From contig JAEZUY010000001.1 in the NCBI GenBank assembly GCA_023420895.1, positions 33,005 through 97,004 of the forward strand: a stretch of 64,000 nt of DNA. Direction: 5' to 3'. This document shows positions 1 to 8,609 of this stretch, piece by piece. Origin of the DNA: Bacillota bacterium (GTDB lineage: Bacteria > Bacillota > Clostridia > Tissierellales > Gottschalkiaceae). Each line of letters opens with the position of its first letter. Within the stretch, counting starts at the first letter, position 1. The notes beneath the pieces were generated by a model. That model saw nothing but the letters and a program-made list of their open reading frames with translations. It did not search any database and was not told where the DNA came from. A program made the translations under genes and the position numbers.

Positions 1-102
1 GATCTGTTTTCTGTATCTCTTTATTATGCTCTTCTCTATATCTCTTAAAGGAATTTTATCTCCTTCAGGCACAACTGAAGGACAGTAGTTCTCTCCGCTC
101 AA
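1..102 (-). CDS. TtcA/TilS-like PP-loop ATPase, N-terminal fragment
   Basis: Only the first 34 codons lie in the window, and the gene runs off the left edge. The start is a TTG at 100-102 preceded by AAAGGA at a good distance, one base after the stop of the upstream gene. The visible N-terminus (NYCPSVV near residue 5, then IEKSIIKRYRKQI) resembles the segment just before the PP-loop SGGKDS motif in TtcA-type tRNA 2-thiocytidine synthetases. The diagnostic ATPase motif itself is outside the window, so the assignment rests on resemblance only. Confidence 0.45.
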   Translation of the reverse strand, partial: MSGENYCPSVVPEGDKIPLRDIEKSIIKRYRKQI

Positions 103-103
103 T

Positions 104-430
104 TTATATATCCTTTCCGAGCATTCTTAAAGCCACTATAAGAGATTCCTTGTCGCTTCCCATCATCATGAATACTCCCATCCATATTTCAAAAAATCCT
201 TCCAGTATTCTTCTTCCTGCAGGAGCTAATGCCGCTTCATCAAGAGATTCATCTAGAATTCTTTCTATATCTCTAGAATTCAGATTTCCATCTTTTTCTC
301 TGAGTTCTTTAGAAAGTTTATTTTTAAGAATCGGTATATTTTTTTCTATTATATTAAAATGTTTGTTCATTTCTTCTAAACTTACTGTATCTACTTCAAG
401 ATTTGAACCTGGTAAATTCATATTTTTCAT
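104..430 (-). CDS. Small hypothetical protein, 108 aa
   Basis: I do not recognise this protein. It starts at an ATG with AAAGGAAG eight bases upstream. The N-terminal two thirds are charged and probably helical. The last third holds a hydrophobic stretch (FFEIWMGVFMMMG, about residues 79-91) that could be a buried helix or a membrane-associated segment. It ends one base before the TTG start of the TtcA-like gene, so the two are almost certainly cotranscribed and translationally coupled, with this gene first. It is divergent from the P-type ATPase gene. Confidence 0.6.
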   Translation of the reverse strand: MKNMNLPGSNLEVDTVSLEEMNKHFNIIEKNIPILKNKLSKELREKDGNLNSRDIERILDESLDEAALAPAGRRILEGFFEIWMGVFMMMGSDKESLIVALRMLGKDI

Positions 431-524
431 ACAAATAACTTCCTTTCTGAATAATATCTATATTTATATGATAATATTTATATCATACAATTACAAATTT
501 AATATTTATTTATTTTTTCATTGC

Positions 525-553
525 TTGATATATATTATCTTCGAACATATAAT
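525..553 (+). promoter_or_regulatory. Sigma-A-type promoter of the P-type ATPase
   Basis: TTGATA (525-530) and TATAAT (548-553) are separated by exactly 17 bases. Transcription should begin near position 560, which leaves no leader for an ATG at 563. This supports initiation at the second in-frame ATG, 587. Confidence 0.7.
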
Positions 554-586
554 TAATTATATATGAAAACGGATGGATGTGGACAA

Positions 587-2938
587 ATGATTAATAATAT
601 TTCCGGACTTACCGAACAGGAAGTCAGAGAAAGAGTCAATAAGGGACTCGTCAACAAAACTGAAGAAGCCGCCGGAAGATCCGTATGGGATATAATAAAA
701 ACGAACACTTTCACCTTTTTCAACGGGCTCAACCTGGTGCTGGCCATACTCGTAATAGTATCCGGCTCCCCTAAGAATATGCTCTTTGCAGGTGTAATTC
801 TTTCTAATACTCTTACTGGAATATATCAGGAGCTCAAAGCCAGAAATGTGCTTAAAAAGCTTTCACTTCTTAATAAACATCCGGTAAAAGTCTTGAGAGA
901 CGGAAAAAAAGTGGAAATTGAACCTGAAGATATAGTTTTAGATGATATTCTGGTCCTTGAATCCGGGAATCAGGTTTTTGCTGACGGAACTCTAGTTTCC
1001 GATTCAATTTTAGAAATAGATAATTCAACTCTCACCGGAGAATCTGATCCTGAAATCAGAACTAAAGGACAGGAAATATTATCGGGAAGTATAGTATTTT
1101 CAGGATACGGACTTCTGAAAGCCGAAAAAATCGGAGAAGATACTTATATGGCAAAACTCTCCGATAAAGCTAAAGAATTCAAAATTGTAAATTCTGAACT
1201 TAAAAATTCTATAGATAAAATAATAAAGTTTTTAGTTAAAATAATAATTCCCCTGGGGCTGATGCTTATAACGAGTCAGATGGTTTTTGCTGAAAAGCCC
1301 TGGAGAGAAGCGCTCCTTTCAGCTATCGCAGGAATAATAAGCATGATTCCGGAAGGACTTGTGCTGATAACCACTCTGAGCTTCTTTATGGGAGTTGTGA
1401 GACTTGCAAAATGGAACACCTTAGTACAGGAACTTCCTGCAACTGAAGTGCTTGCAAGAGTGGACACCCTGTGTCTTGATAAAACTGGAACTATAACTAA
1501 AGGCAGCATAGTGCTTACAGATATAGTAAAAGCAGAAGCTGAGACTGAAGAAATAGAAAAAGCGCTCTTTATTATGGCAAATGCTTTCGATGTTGCAAAC
1601 GCCACTCAGGCTGCTCTGATAAATTATGTAAAGAAAAATATTTCAGAACTGAATACTGGTAATATAAAAGATAAAACTCCTTTTAATTCTCAGAGAAAAT
1701 GGAGTTCAGTTGAGATGATGAATGGAGAAAAGTATTATCTCGGAGCTCCTGAAATTCTTTTTAAAGAAAGATTTAATGAAATATCAGATATATGCATGGA
1801 GTATGCTGATAAGGGAAGCAGAATTCTTCTCCTCATGAAAGAAGACACTGATGGAGAAAAAAGAGCTTTAGCCGTGCTCGTATTCGAGGACGAACTCAGA
1901 GAAAGTGCACAGAGAACTATAGAGTATTTTAAAAAACAGAATGTGGATGTGAAGATAATATCGGGAGACAATCCTCTCACTGTTGCAAGAATTGCTCAGA
2001 AAGCGGGAGTCGAAAATGCTGAGAAGTATATAGATGCTGAAGAGCTTCCAGAAGATAAAGAAAAACTTAAACTGCTGGTGAACGATATATCCGTTTTTGG
2101 AAGAGTCCAGCCTGAACAGAAAAAGGATATAGTCGAAGCGCTTCAGAAAAGCGGTAGAACTGTGGCAATGACTGGAGACGGTATAAATGATGTCCTCGCT
2201 TTAAAGAAAGCCGACTGCGCCATAGCGCTTGCAAACGGAAGTGAAGCTACAAAATCTATTGCGCATTTGGTGCTTCTTGATGAGGACTTTTCGAACCTGG
2301 CTCACGTTGTAGATGAAGGAAGAAGGATAATAAACAACCTGGAGAACAACTCATGTCTTTATTTATCTAAGACGGTCTATTCGATACTCCTTTCTCTCTG
2401 TTTTGCACTGAGTCTGAGCGAATACCCTTTTGTTCCAATTCAGCTGACGCTTATCGGAAGTCTTACGATTGGAATACCTTCGTTCATTCTTGCATTGGAA
2501 CCTAATTTTAATAAAGTAAAAAGTCAGTTTCTGAGAAGAGTTCTGGTACGGACTATTCCTAAGGGAGCCAGTATCGCCTTCATGATATTTCTGTCTTATA
2601 TAGTCATGTCTGTTCTTGATATCAGAATAGAAACTATAGGGACATTCTTAACGCTTTCTTTAGGATTTATGGGACTCATAGTTCTATATCTGTTTTCAAG
2701 ACCGCTGACTAAAGTTAAAACTGTTATGCTTTCAATATCAGTGGCTTTATTTTTACTGGCTTTTATAATCCCTCTTGGAAGAAAGATATTCTCTTTCGTG
2801 TATATAGAGCCAGTTTATTATGGAATAGCAGCGGCTATTGCGGCTGCATCATACGTCCTTATGGGATTTGCAGAAAAAACATATTTAAAATTTGTAATAT
2901 ATAGAGAAAACAGGAAAAAACAGACAAAAAAAAGATAA
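587..2938 (+). CDS. Cation-transporting P-type ATPase, CtpE-like
   Basis: Membrane pump of the P-type ATPase superfamily, about 783 residues. Visible motifs are TGES in the actuator domain (about residue 150), the M4 motif PEGL (about 255), the phosphorylated aspartate in DKTGT (about D298) and the hinge motif GDGIND before the last six membrane segments. PEGL and the overall length (M. tuberculosis CtpE is close to 800 residues) point to the CtpE branch, which has been linked to calcium uptake; the ion here is inferred. No heavy-metal-binding domain or CPC motif is seen, so a copper or zinc pump is unlikely. An in-frame ATG at 563 lies at the expected transcription start and has no ribosome-binding site, whereas ATG 587 follows GGATGG. 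The stop lies in a palindrome shared with the AraC gene. Confidence 0.85.
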   Translation: MINNISGLTEQEVRERVNKGLVNKTEEAAGRSVWDIIKTNTFTFFNGLNLVLAILVIVSGSPKNMLFAGVILSNTLTGIYQELKARNVLKKLSLLNKHPVKVLRDGKKVEIEPEDIVLDDILVLESGNQVFADGTLVSDSILEIDNSTLTGESDPEIRTKGQEILSGSIVFSGYGLLKAEKIGEDTYMAKLSDKAKEFKIVNSELKNSIDKIIKFLVKIIIPLGLMLITSQMVFAEKPWREALLSAIAGIISMIPEGLVLITTLSFFMGVVRLAKWNTLVQELPATEVLARVDTLCLDKTGTITKGSIVLTDIVKAEAETEEIEKALFIMANAFDVANATQAALINYVKKNISELNTGNIKDKTPFNSQRKWSSVEMMNGEKYYLGAPEILFKERFNEISDICMEYADKGSRILLLMKEDTDGEKRALAVLVFEDELRESAQRTIEYFKKQNVDVKIISGDNPLTVARIAQKAGVENAEKYIDAEELPEDKEKLKLLVNDISVFGRVQPEQKKDIVEALQKSGRTVAMTGDGINDVLALKKADCAIALANGSEATKSIAHLVLLDEDFSNLAHVVDEGRRIINNLENNSCLYLSKTVYSILLSLCFALSLSEYPFVPIQLTLIGSLTIGIPSFILALEPNFNKVKSQFLRRVLVRTIPKGASIAFMIFLSYIVMSVLDIRIETIGTFLTLSLGFMGLIVLYLFSRPLTKVKTVMLSISVALFLLAFIIPLGRKIFSFVYIEPVYYGIAAAIAAASYVLMGFAEKTYLKFVIYRENRKKQTKKR

Positions 2939-2959
2939 AGCATTAATGCTTTATCTTTT
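2930..2959. terminator. Bidirectional terminator palindrome holding both stop codons
   Basis: A perfect 30-base palindrome centred on GCATTAATGC and flanked by A and T runs. It contains the stop of the P-type ATPase (+) and the stop of the AraC-like gene (-). It can serve as an intrinsic terminator for both convergent units. Confidence 0.75.
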
Positions 2960-3606
2960 CCTTATTTTACGGTATTCTCTAGGACTCATATCTTCCAAGT
3001 TCTTGAAAACATAATTGAAATAGGACTGACTGTTGAAACCGCAGTCCATTGCTATTTCAAGAATAGAATTCCCTGTATGTTCAAGCAGTTCTTTTGCTTT
3101 TATAATTCTCACTCTGTTCACGTATTTACTGAAACTCTCGCCGACATATTCTTTGAAAATAGTCGAAAGATAGTTCTCGCTTAATTCGTATCTTTCAGAT
3201 ATTATTCTGAGATCCAGACTTTTTGAACTGTTCATATTTATATAGAATATTATGTCATTTATTATTCTGCTGTCTGTCTTTTTTATATGTTCGGAATTCA
3301 GTTCGATATAAAAATCGAGCATTTCAATACCTATTCTGTAAGCTTCTTCTATATTTGAAGCCAGCTCAATCTCTTTTAATAAACTGTTTCTTTTTTTAAA
3401 TATTTCATTTTTACAGCTTTTCTGGGAATGATGCTGATAGAGAAGAGTATTTAAAGATATAAGGTAATTTTTCAGACATCTTATATTGGAATATGAACCT
3501 AAATCGTAATCCTGAAGATTTTCTATAACTTCTTTATAGCTTCTTACAGCATTCCTTCTATCCTTATTCCCACGTATTTTATTATATTCTTTTCACTCTC
3601 TAACAT
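2951..3606 (-). pseudogene. AraC-family regulator with an apparent 5' frameshift
   Basis: The C-terminal 100 residues form an AraC/XylS DNA-binding domain with two helix-turn-helix units (ISERYELSENYLS, then ILEIAMDCGFNSQSYFNYVFK). The same frame is open upstream to 3592 and encodes a plausible effector region (GSYSNIRCLKNYLISLNTLL), but it has no ATG, GTG or TTG there. A well-placed ATG at 3604-3606 with GAGGGTG reads 20 codons (MLESEKNIIKYVGIRIEGML) and then hits TAA in a different frame. One added base near 3547 would join the two into a single gene of about 220 residues. It could be a true frameshift, an assembly error, or a short regulator starting at ATG 3322. The ribosome-binding site overlaps the stop of the YbhN-like gene, so the two are coupled. 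Confidence 0.6.
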
Positions 3607-3616
3607 TCTATCACCC

Positions 3617-4657
3617 TCAAAACTTCTTTTTGAGACAATATACACCATCTATTTCATCTGAAATGATTGTCTTTATCAATTTATCTGCAAATAAATATAA
3701 TCCGCTTACTATAAATTCAAACCAGAATGTGATAAATCTGAAAACCATTGAAATCATAACACCCTCATATACTGAAATAGAGCTCAGGCTCAGTAAAAAT
3801 GTCATTGATGCTTCAAAACTTCCAATACTTCCCGGAAGCATCGGAATCATCCCTATTGCATAAGTTATATAAGTTACAGGAAAAGCATCTTCAAAACTTA
3901 TATAAAGTCCAAATCCTCTGACTACTATGTAAAGCTTCACTGCAAAGAGAATCCATATTAAAAATCCAAGGATTATCTGTTTTATGAATTTGAATTTATC
4001 TTCGAAAAGTTTTCCTGAAATCTCTATATAATTTTCTATACCTTTGTTTATGCTTTTTCTCAGTTTTTCAGATTTTATAAATCTGTTTACTGCGGCCAGC
4101 ATCTTATCCGGTCTGAAGAATGCAGTCATTATAAATATCAAAAATACGAAACTTATAAAAACAGCCAGTATTACTGCTGTTCTGTATTCCTCCATCTGAT
4201 TCCATTTATCCAGAAACAGAATTATTGTTGAAATTATAGTAATTGTTAAGAAAGAAAAAAGCGATACGGTCTTCTGCATTGCGGTTATTGCTGCTGATTC
4301 AGCTTTTCCCGTTTTAAGAACAGTCTCCATTCTGTATATTCTGGCTATTTCTCCTCCGAGCTTAACTCCAGGGGTCAGAGAATCAACTATATTTCCTATA
4401 CAGTTTACTTTAAACATATCTATGAACTTCGGTTTTCTGCCTGTCCATCTGACTATATTCAGCCACTGAATATTAACTAGAACAACACTTGCCAGCTGAA
4501 GAGCCAGCGCCGCTGCAAAAAATCTCAAATCTATATTTTTCAGACTTTCTCTAATTTCTTCAATATCAAGAGTTTTTATAAGATATATGAAAAGTAAAAT
4601 CAGAACCGCATATAGAATTTTTTTAGCGTTTTTCTTAACTGTTTGCAGTTTTTTCAA
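3617..4657 (-). CDS. YbhN/LPG-synthase-TM family membrane protein
   Basis: Integral membrane protein of 346 residues with about eight hydrophobic segments. It matches the transmembrane flippase-like domain of lysylphosphatidylglycerol synthases (UPF0104/YbhN), shown by a conserved glycine-rich PGSIGSFEASM motif in the last third. There is no cytoplasmic aminoacyl-transferase domain, so it is not a full MprF. Stand-alone members are thought to move or bind lipids; the substrate here is unknown. Translation starts at TTG 4657, nine bases after AGAGG. It overlaps the upstream methyltransferase gene by 23 bases, which implies coupled expression and probably a shared pathway. Confidence 0.8.
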   Translation of the reverse strand: MKKLQTVKKNAKKILYAVLILLFIYLIKTLDIEEIRESLKNIDLRFFAAALALQLASVVLVNIQWLNIVRWTGRKPKFIDMFKVNCIGNIVDSLTPGVKLGGEIARIYRMETVLKTGKAESAAITAMQKTVSLFSFLTITIISTIILFLDKWNQMEEYRTAVILAVFISFVFLIFIMTAFFRPDKMLAAVNRFIKSEKLRKSINKGIENYIEISGKLFEDKFKFIKQIILGFLIWILFAVKLYIVVRGFGLYISFEDAFPVTYITYAIGMIPMLPGSIGSFEASMTFLLSLSSISVYEGVMISMVFRFITFWFEFIVSGLYLFADKLIKTIISDEIDGVYCLKKKF

Positions 4658-5210
4658 TTATCAGAACCTCTTTCATCGTATTGAACTTTGAAGTGAAAGT
4701 CTTAGTCAGCACATTCATTCCTTCGGAACATATACTGTCTTTTCTAAAATTGCCGTAAAATCCTTTAAGACAGTCTTTAGGCATTCTGACTATTATCTTT
4801 TTTCCTTTTTTACATGTTTCAGCGGCATTCTTTATGACGGATTCTTTAGGCTGAACTTGAAGCGCTATATGAACCACATCGAAATCAGAGCAGTCTATAC
4901 TGGTTCCGTCTCCATATGAGACATTTATCTTATTGCTCAGTCCAAGTCTGCTTATAAGATTTTGAGCTCTTCTTACAGCTTTTCTGTCCAAATCGACTAC
5001 TTCCACATTCGCATCCGTAAGCTTGCTTATAAGTATGGCAGTGCACGGCACAGAACCTCCTCCTATGCACAGAACTCTGTCATTAGGCTTTATATCAGAA
5101 ACTGAAACTTCGTTTTTCACTATATTTTTATAGTATTTTTTTATAAATTTCACAGCTAAATTGTAACTAGAACACTGATACTCCAGATTTTTAGTTATAC
5201 TGGCAATCAT
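4635..5210 (-). CDS. Nicotianamine-synthase-like SAM-dependent transferase
   Basis: A 191-residue protein with a Rossmann SAM-binding core. Motif I is LCIGGGSVPCTAI (about residues 48-60), followed by the acidic end of strand 2 (VEVVDLDRKA) and motif DFDVVHIALQVQ. The GGGSVPCTA form resembles nicotianamine-synthase-like proteins more than ordinary methyltransferases, though it is shorter than CntL-type opine synthases, so a transfer of either methyl or aminocarboxypropyl is possible. It follows feoAB across a weak terminator and overlaps the YbhN-like gene. A role in modifying a lipid or making a metal ligand is only inferred from these neighbours. Confidence 0.55.
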   Translation of the reverse strand: MIASITKNLEYQCSSYNLAVKFIKKYYKNIVKNEVSVSDIKPNDRVLCIGGGSVPCTAILISKLTDANVEVVDLDRKAVRRAQNLISRLGLSNKINVSYGDGTSIDCSDFDVVHIALQVQPKESVIKNAAETCKKGKKIIVRMPKDCLKGFYGNFRKDSICSEGMNVLTKTFTSKFNTMKEVLIIEKTANS

Positions 5211-5245
5211 ATTTATCTATTCCTTCCATTTTTATTTAAAATTGA

Positions 5246-5267
5246 GCGGATACTTTAAAGTATCCGC
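5246..5267 (-). terminator. Hairpin downstream of feoB
   Basis: A perfect 22-base palindrome (GCGGATAC stems) followed on the minus strand by a modest, interrupted U-rich tail. It probably gives partial termination, so some read-through into the methyltransferase operon is possible. Confidence 0.55.
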
Positions 5268-5277
5268 TTCTTCACAT

Positions 5278-7032
5278 TTAAACAATATTCATAACTAGCG
5301 TTGCGGCCTGATTCAGCAGACCTGCAAATACGAACGCTGAAACTGTTGTAGCAATACCTATCACCACTGCAGTTCTTATACTGAACTCTTTTGCTAAAAC
5401 TCCGAACACTGAGAGACATGGAAGATAGAAAAGCGCTACTACCGATCCCACTACCAGCTGAAGTGTGTTGAGGTTCAGCTCAAGCAGAGGAAGAACAGCA
5501 AGCTCTCTTCTCATTATTCCAAGAAGAAGTGCGAGACTAGCCTCCTTAGGAAGTCCGAGCCATCCTGTAACTACCGGCTCTAAAAATTCTCCGACACTGT
5601 TCAGAATTCCTGTTTCCGCTACGAGTGCGGCTATTATTATACCTATGAACATCGCACCTTCTGCATCTAAGAGAAAGTGTTTCATTCTCATCTTAAGCTT
5701 TTTAAAATATGCCTTTCTGTCAGGCATAAGAAGATTGGGAACTTCAAGCATCATCGGCTGATATCTTCCCTTTAGAAATTTATCAAGCAGTATCCCCAAT
5801 GCAAACATTGTTGCGAATGATATTATAAATATCATTATAAGCGCCGGAATCGACTGATCTCCCAGAAGAGATACAAATGCAGCACTCTGAGATGCGCACG
5901 GAACTCCAAAACATATCAGGGTTGCCACCATGAGTCTTTCTTTCTCCGTTATTGCGGCTCTTGTTCCAAGTATTGCCGGAACAGCACATCCATATCCCAT
6001 CATAAGTGTAATTATATTTCCTCCTTGAAGTCCTACCTTGCTCAGAAGACCGTCAACTAAAACTCCAAGTCTCGGAAGATATCCGCTGTCTTCCAGAAAA
6101 GAAAATACAATATAGAATAGAAAAACATAAGGCAGAATAAGTGCAAAGGGCCATTCTATACCTATATTCAGGACTCCAAACTCTCCTACCAGAACGTTTC
6201 TGGCAACTCCCGGCGGAATTACTGAACTGACAATATCGAATAAGAAAGGATGTATTACTTCTCTCACCAGAGGCAGCAGAATTGCCGCTCTGAGTCCCTT
6301 TCCTCCCCCTATTACAAGTCCTATTGCAATTAAAAGCACAAAAAAAGCGATTGGAATTCCAGGCCAGGGCTTGAGAGTCCATCTCTCGAGCTTATGAATG
6401 AATTTTTCTTCGACTTCTCCTGTCTTTACTACTTCTCCTGCTATTTCTGCCGCTCTTTCCCATCTTTCTTCAGCACTAAGATGCATAGTTCCTTCTCTTT
6501 TTCTTTTCATAAGTTTAAAAGAAACTTCAAAAAGTTCATCGATTCCTTTATCTTTAACTGCTACTGTAGGTATAACTTTTTCACCAAGCAGTATCTCGAG
6601 CGCATCGATATCTATCTCTATCCCTTCTCTTTCTGCAATGTCCAGAAGATTCAGACAGTATACCACCGGAATATCATACTCCTTTATGCTCAGTGCAAGA
6701 TCGAGGTTTCTTTCTAAATGAGTGGCATCCAGAACGCAAATCACAAGATCTGCTCCTTCTTCTAACAGTCCGACAGCGACTTCCTCCGCTTCCGAAGTAG
6801 CTTCAAGAGTGTATGTACCCGGAACGTCTATCATCACTGCTTCTTCGCCTTTATACTTCAGTTCCCCGATTGTGTAGTCGACAGTAGTTCCTATATAGTT
6901 GGAACTTATTACGTTCACACCGGTCATTTTCGAAAAAAATACAGATTTGCCGACATTAGGATTTCCCATAAGAAGTATTTTCTTCTTACTGTCTAAATCT
7001 ATTTTTCCGTGTTTCATTTCATGACTTGACAA
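5278..7032 (-). CDS. feoB: Ferrous iron transporter FeoB
   Basis: GTP-gated inner-membrane Fe(II) transporter, 584 residues. The N-terminal G domain shows G1 GNPNVGKS (23-30), G2 IGTTV (46-50), G3 DVPG (68-71) and a G4-like NLLD in place of the usual NxxD with methionine. The membrane domain has the Gate-type motifs with conserved cysteines (MMGYGCAVPA and CFGVPCASQ). It is shorter than the common 650-770-residue FeoB because it lacks long C-terminal extensions. Translation starts at TTG 7032 with AGGAGG seven bases upstream. It lies two bases downstream of feoA, a standard Feo operon. Manganese cannot be excluded as a substrate. Confidence 0.92.
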   Translation of the reverse strand: MSSHEMKHGKIDLDSKKKILLMGNPNVGKSVFFSKMTGVNVISSNYIGTTVDYTIGELKYKGEEAVMIDVPGTYTLEATSEAEEVAVGLLEEGADLVICVLDATHLERNLDLALSIKEYDIPVVYCLNLLDIAEREGIEIDIDALEILLGEKVIPTVAVKDKGIDELFEVSFKLMKRKREGTMHLSAEERWERAAEIAGEVVKTGEVEEKFIHKLERWTLKPWPGIPIAFFVLLIAIGLVIGGGKGLRAAILLPLVREVIHPFLFDIVSSVIPPGVARNVLVGEFGVLNIGIEWPFALILPYVFLFYIVFSFLEDSGYLPRLGVLVDGLLSKVGLQGGNIITLMMGYGCAVPAILGTRAAITEKERLMVATLICFGVPCASQSAAFVSLLGDQSIPALIMIFIISFATMFALGILLDKFLKGRYQPMMLEVPNLLMPDRKAYFKKLKMRMKHFLLDAEGAMFIGIIIAALVAETGILNSVGEFLEPVVTGWLGLPKEASLALLLGIMRRELAVLPLLELNLNTLQLVVGSVVALFYLPCLSVFGVLAKEFSIRTAVVIGIATTVSAFVFAGLLNQAATLVMNIV

Positions 7033-7034
7033 TA

Positions 7035-7247
7035 CTATACCTCCTCAACCATAATTTGTTCGGCTATGCTTCTGCATACAGCCACGTTTCTATTCCCAAT
7101 TTTTATAACTAACGGACCCTTGAACGGCTGTTTTGTGACTAAGCCGAATTCCGTTCCCTTTCTGAGACCTAGAGCTCTTAAAAGCATATCTTCGGGAGTG
7201 GATATTATTCTGTAGTTCTGTCCTCTCCTGACTCTATGCATATTCAT
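7035..7247 (-). CDS. feoA: FeoA family protein
   Basis: A 70-residue cytoplasmic SH3-like protein that accompanies FeoB. The central segment LLRALGLRKGTEFGLV and the terminal IGNRNVAVCRSIAEQI follow the FeoA pattern. It starts at ATG 7247 after GAGGTG and is the first gene of the feoAB operon. An extended -10 element lies about 50 bases upstream. Confidence 0.88.
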   Translation of the reverse strand: MNMHRVRRGQNYRIISTPEDMLLRALGLRKGTEFGLVTKQPFKGPLVIKIGNRNVAVCRSIAEQIMVEEV

Positions 7248-7298
7248 AAAATCACCTCAAATTTTGATAATGTTTTTCTTTTTCATTTTTCATTAATC

Positions 7299-7307
7299 AG
7301 TATAGCA
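7299..7307 (-). promoter_or_regulatory. Extended -10 promoter element before feoA
   Basis: On the minus strand the sequence TGC-TATACT forms a TG-extended -10 box. No clear -35 hexamer lies at 17 bases. I could not identify a Fur- or DtxR-type operator with confidence. Confidence 0.4.
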
Positions 7308-7378
7308 TATACCAAAAATATAAACTTTCGATTTTCTCTAATTAATTTAGAATTCTTCTCATTTATTTCATAAAAAAA

Positions 7379-7403
7379 AGAGTGAACTTAAGTAATTCAC
7401 TCT
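7379..7403 (-). terminator. Intrinsic terminator of natAB
   Basis: The arms AGAGTGAA and TTCACTCT are followed on the minus strand by a run of seven or more U residues. It lies 18 bases past the NatB stop. Confidence 0.8.
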
Positions 7404-7420
7404 TTCATATGATTTTAAAT

Positions 7421-8608
7421 TTAATTTCTAAAAATAACTTTTTCACTTTTGAACATTTTAACTGTAAACACTAAAGATGCCGCTATATATACGATTATCC
7501 ATCCGAATACTGTAGCTATATGCTTCAAATCATATATTCCATATATGGCTTCTTTAAACAGAAGTATTACATTTAAAACAGGTATGTGGAAATATTTATA
7601 CGGAATTGCAAAGGCGTCAATACCTATCGATGCATATGCAGGTATTATGACCAGCACTGTTATAGGAGAAAGATAAGTCTGAGCTTCTTTGAAATTCCTC
7701 GCATAGAAGCTTATTGCAAGCTCCAGCCCTGAAAACACTAATGAGAGTCCCAGGAACAGAAGTATCGCCATTATCACCATGCTTATATCGAAACCGCTGT
7801 ATTCTCCCATCATCTGAGGCGCTATCACAGTCGTTATCCCAAGTCCCGCTAAAGCTGCGCCTGTTGCAACTAAAGAGCTCAGGACTATTGCCGCATATTT
7901 CCCTATAAGTATTGATATTCTGTCTGTCTTAGTCGTCAGAAGCGGTTCTAGAGTCTGTCTCTCTTTTTCTCCCACTCCGAGATCTACTGCATAAGATATT
8001 GAGCCTGTTATAGCGTAGATACTTAAAAGCATCGGCACTACTATAGAGAATATTATCAGTCCGGATCCTGCCTCGTCTCTTTCTTCAGTCTTAAGCGCTT
8101 CTGTTTTAAGTTCCAAAGGCTCCAGAATTTCCTCATCGATTCCTGCGGCTTTAAGTCTTTCGCTGACTATTTCCTTTGAATAGCTGTCGAATATATTTCT
8201 CAATTTTGCCTCCGCAGCATTAGACTTCATGCTCGAGTCCATATACTTTATCTCAACTTTTCCTTTTCTGCCTTCGGCAATGTCTTTTTCAAAGTTTTCA
8301 TCTATATAGACAGCGGCTTTTATTTCATTATCTCTTAAATCTTTTTCTATATCCTCACTCTGAACTACTTTTACATCTTCACTTCTGCTTTCAATATATT
8401 TAGCTATACCGCTGTTTCCCTCCGATATAAGTGCGATTTCCGAAACAGTATTCATATCTTTTTCAATATTTCCCATTACGAGCATCATTATAAGACCTAT
8501 TAAAGGAAATATTATAAGAGGAATCAGTATCTGCATTATCATAGACTTTCTGTCTCTGAATATATCTTTTATCTCTTTTCTGAAAACTATTCCCGCATTC
8601 TTGAACAT
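7421..8608 (-). CDS. natB: ABC-2 type exporter permease, NatB-like
   Basis: A 395-residue permease. It has an N-terminal membrane anchor (about residues 22-46), a long extracytoplasmic domain (about 50-180) and a C-terminal block of five to six membrane segments. The phrase GEKERQTLEPLLTT after the second membrane segment is typical of the NatB sodium-efflux permease and related CPBP/ABC-2 exporters. Its start overlaps the stop region of the ATPase gene, so the pair forms one exporter. The substrate may be Na+ or a toxic compound; only the family, not the cargo, is visible. Confidence 0.8.
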   Translation of the reverse strand: MFKNAGIVFRKEIKDIFRDRKSMIMQILIPLIIFPLIGLIMMLVMGNIEKDMNTVSEIALISEGNSGIAKYIESRSEDVKVVQSEDIEKDLRDNEIKAAVYIDENFEKDIAEGRKGKVEIKYMDSSMKSNAAEAKLRNIFDSYSKEIVSERLKAAGIDEEILEPLELKTEALKTEERDEAGSGLIIFSIVVPMLLSIYAITGSISYAVDLGVGEKERQTLEPLLTTKTDRISILIGKYAAIVLSSLVATGAALAGLGITTVIAPQMMGEYSGFDISMVIMAILLFLGLSLVFSGLELAISFYARNFKEAQTYLSPITVLVIIPAYASIGIDAFAIPYKYFHIPVLNVILLFKEAIYGIYDLKHIATVFGWIIVYIAASLVFTVKMFKSEKVIFRN

Positions 8609-8609
8609 T

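Noticed and set aside
150..566. Long + strand open frame of 138 codons
   Set aside because: It runs antisense to the 104-430 gene and through its promoter, has no ribosome-binding site, and its composition (Ser/Ile-rich) is that of a complementary-strand shadow.
7248..7330. Fur box before feoA
   Set aside because: Isolated GATAAT-like words occur in AT-rich DNA; no 19-base Fur or DtxR-like palindrome could be built.
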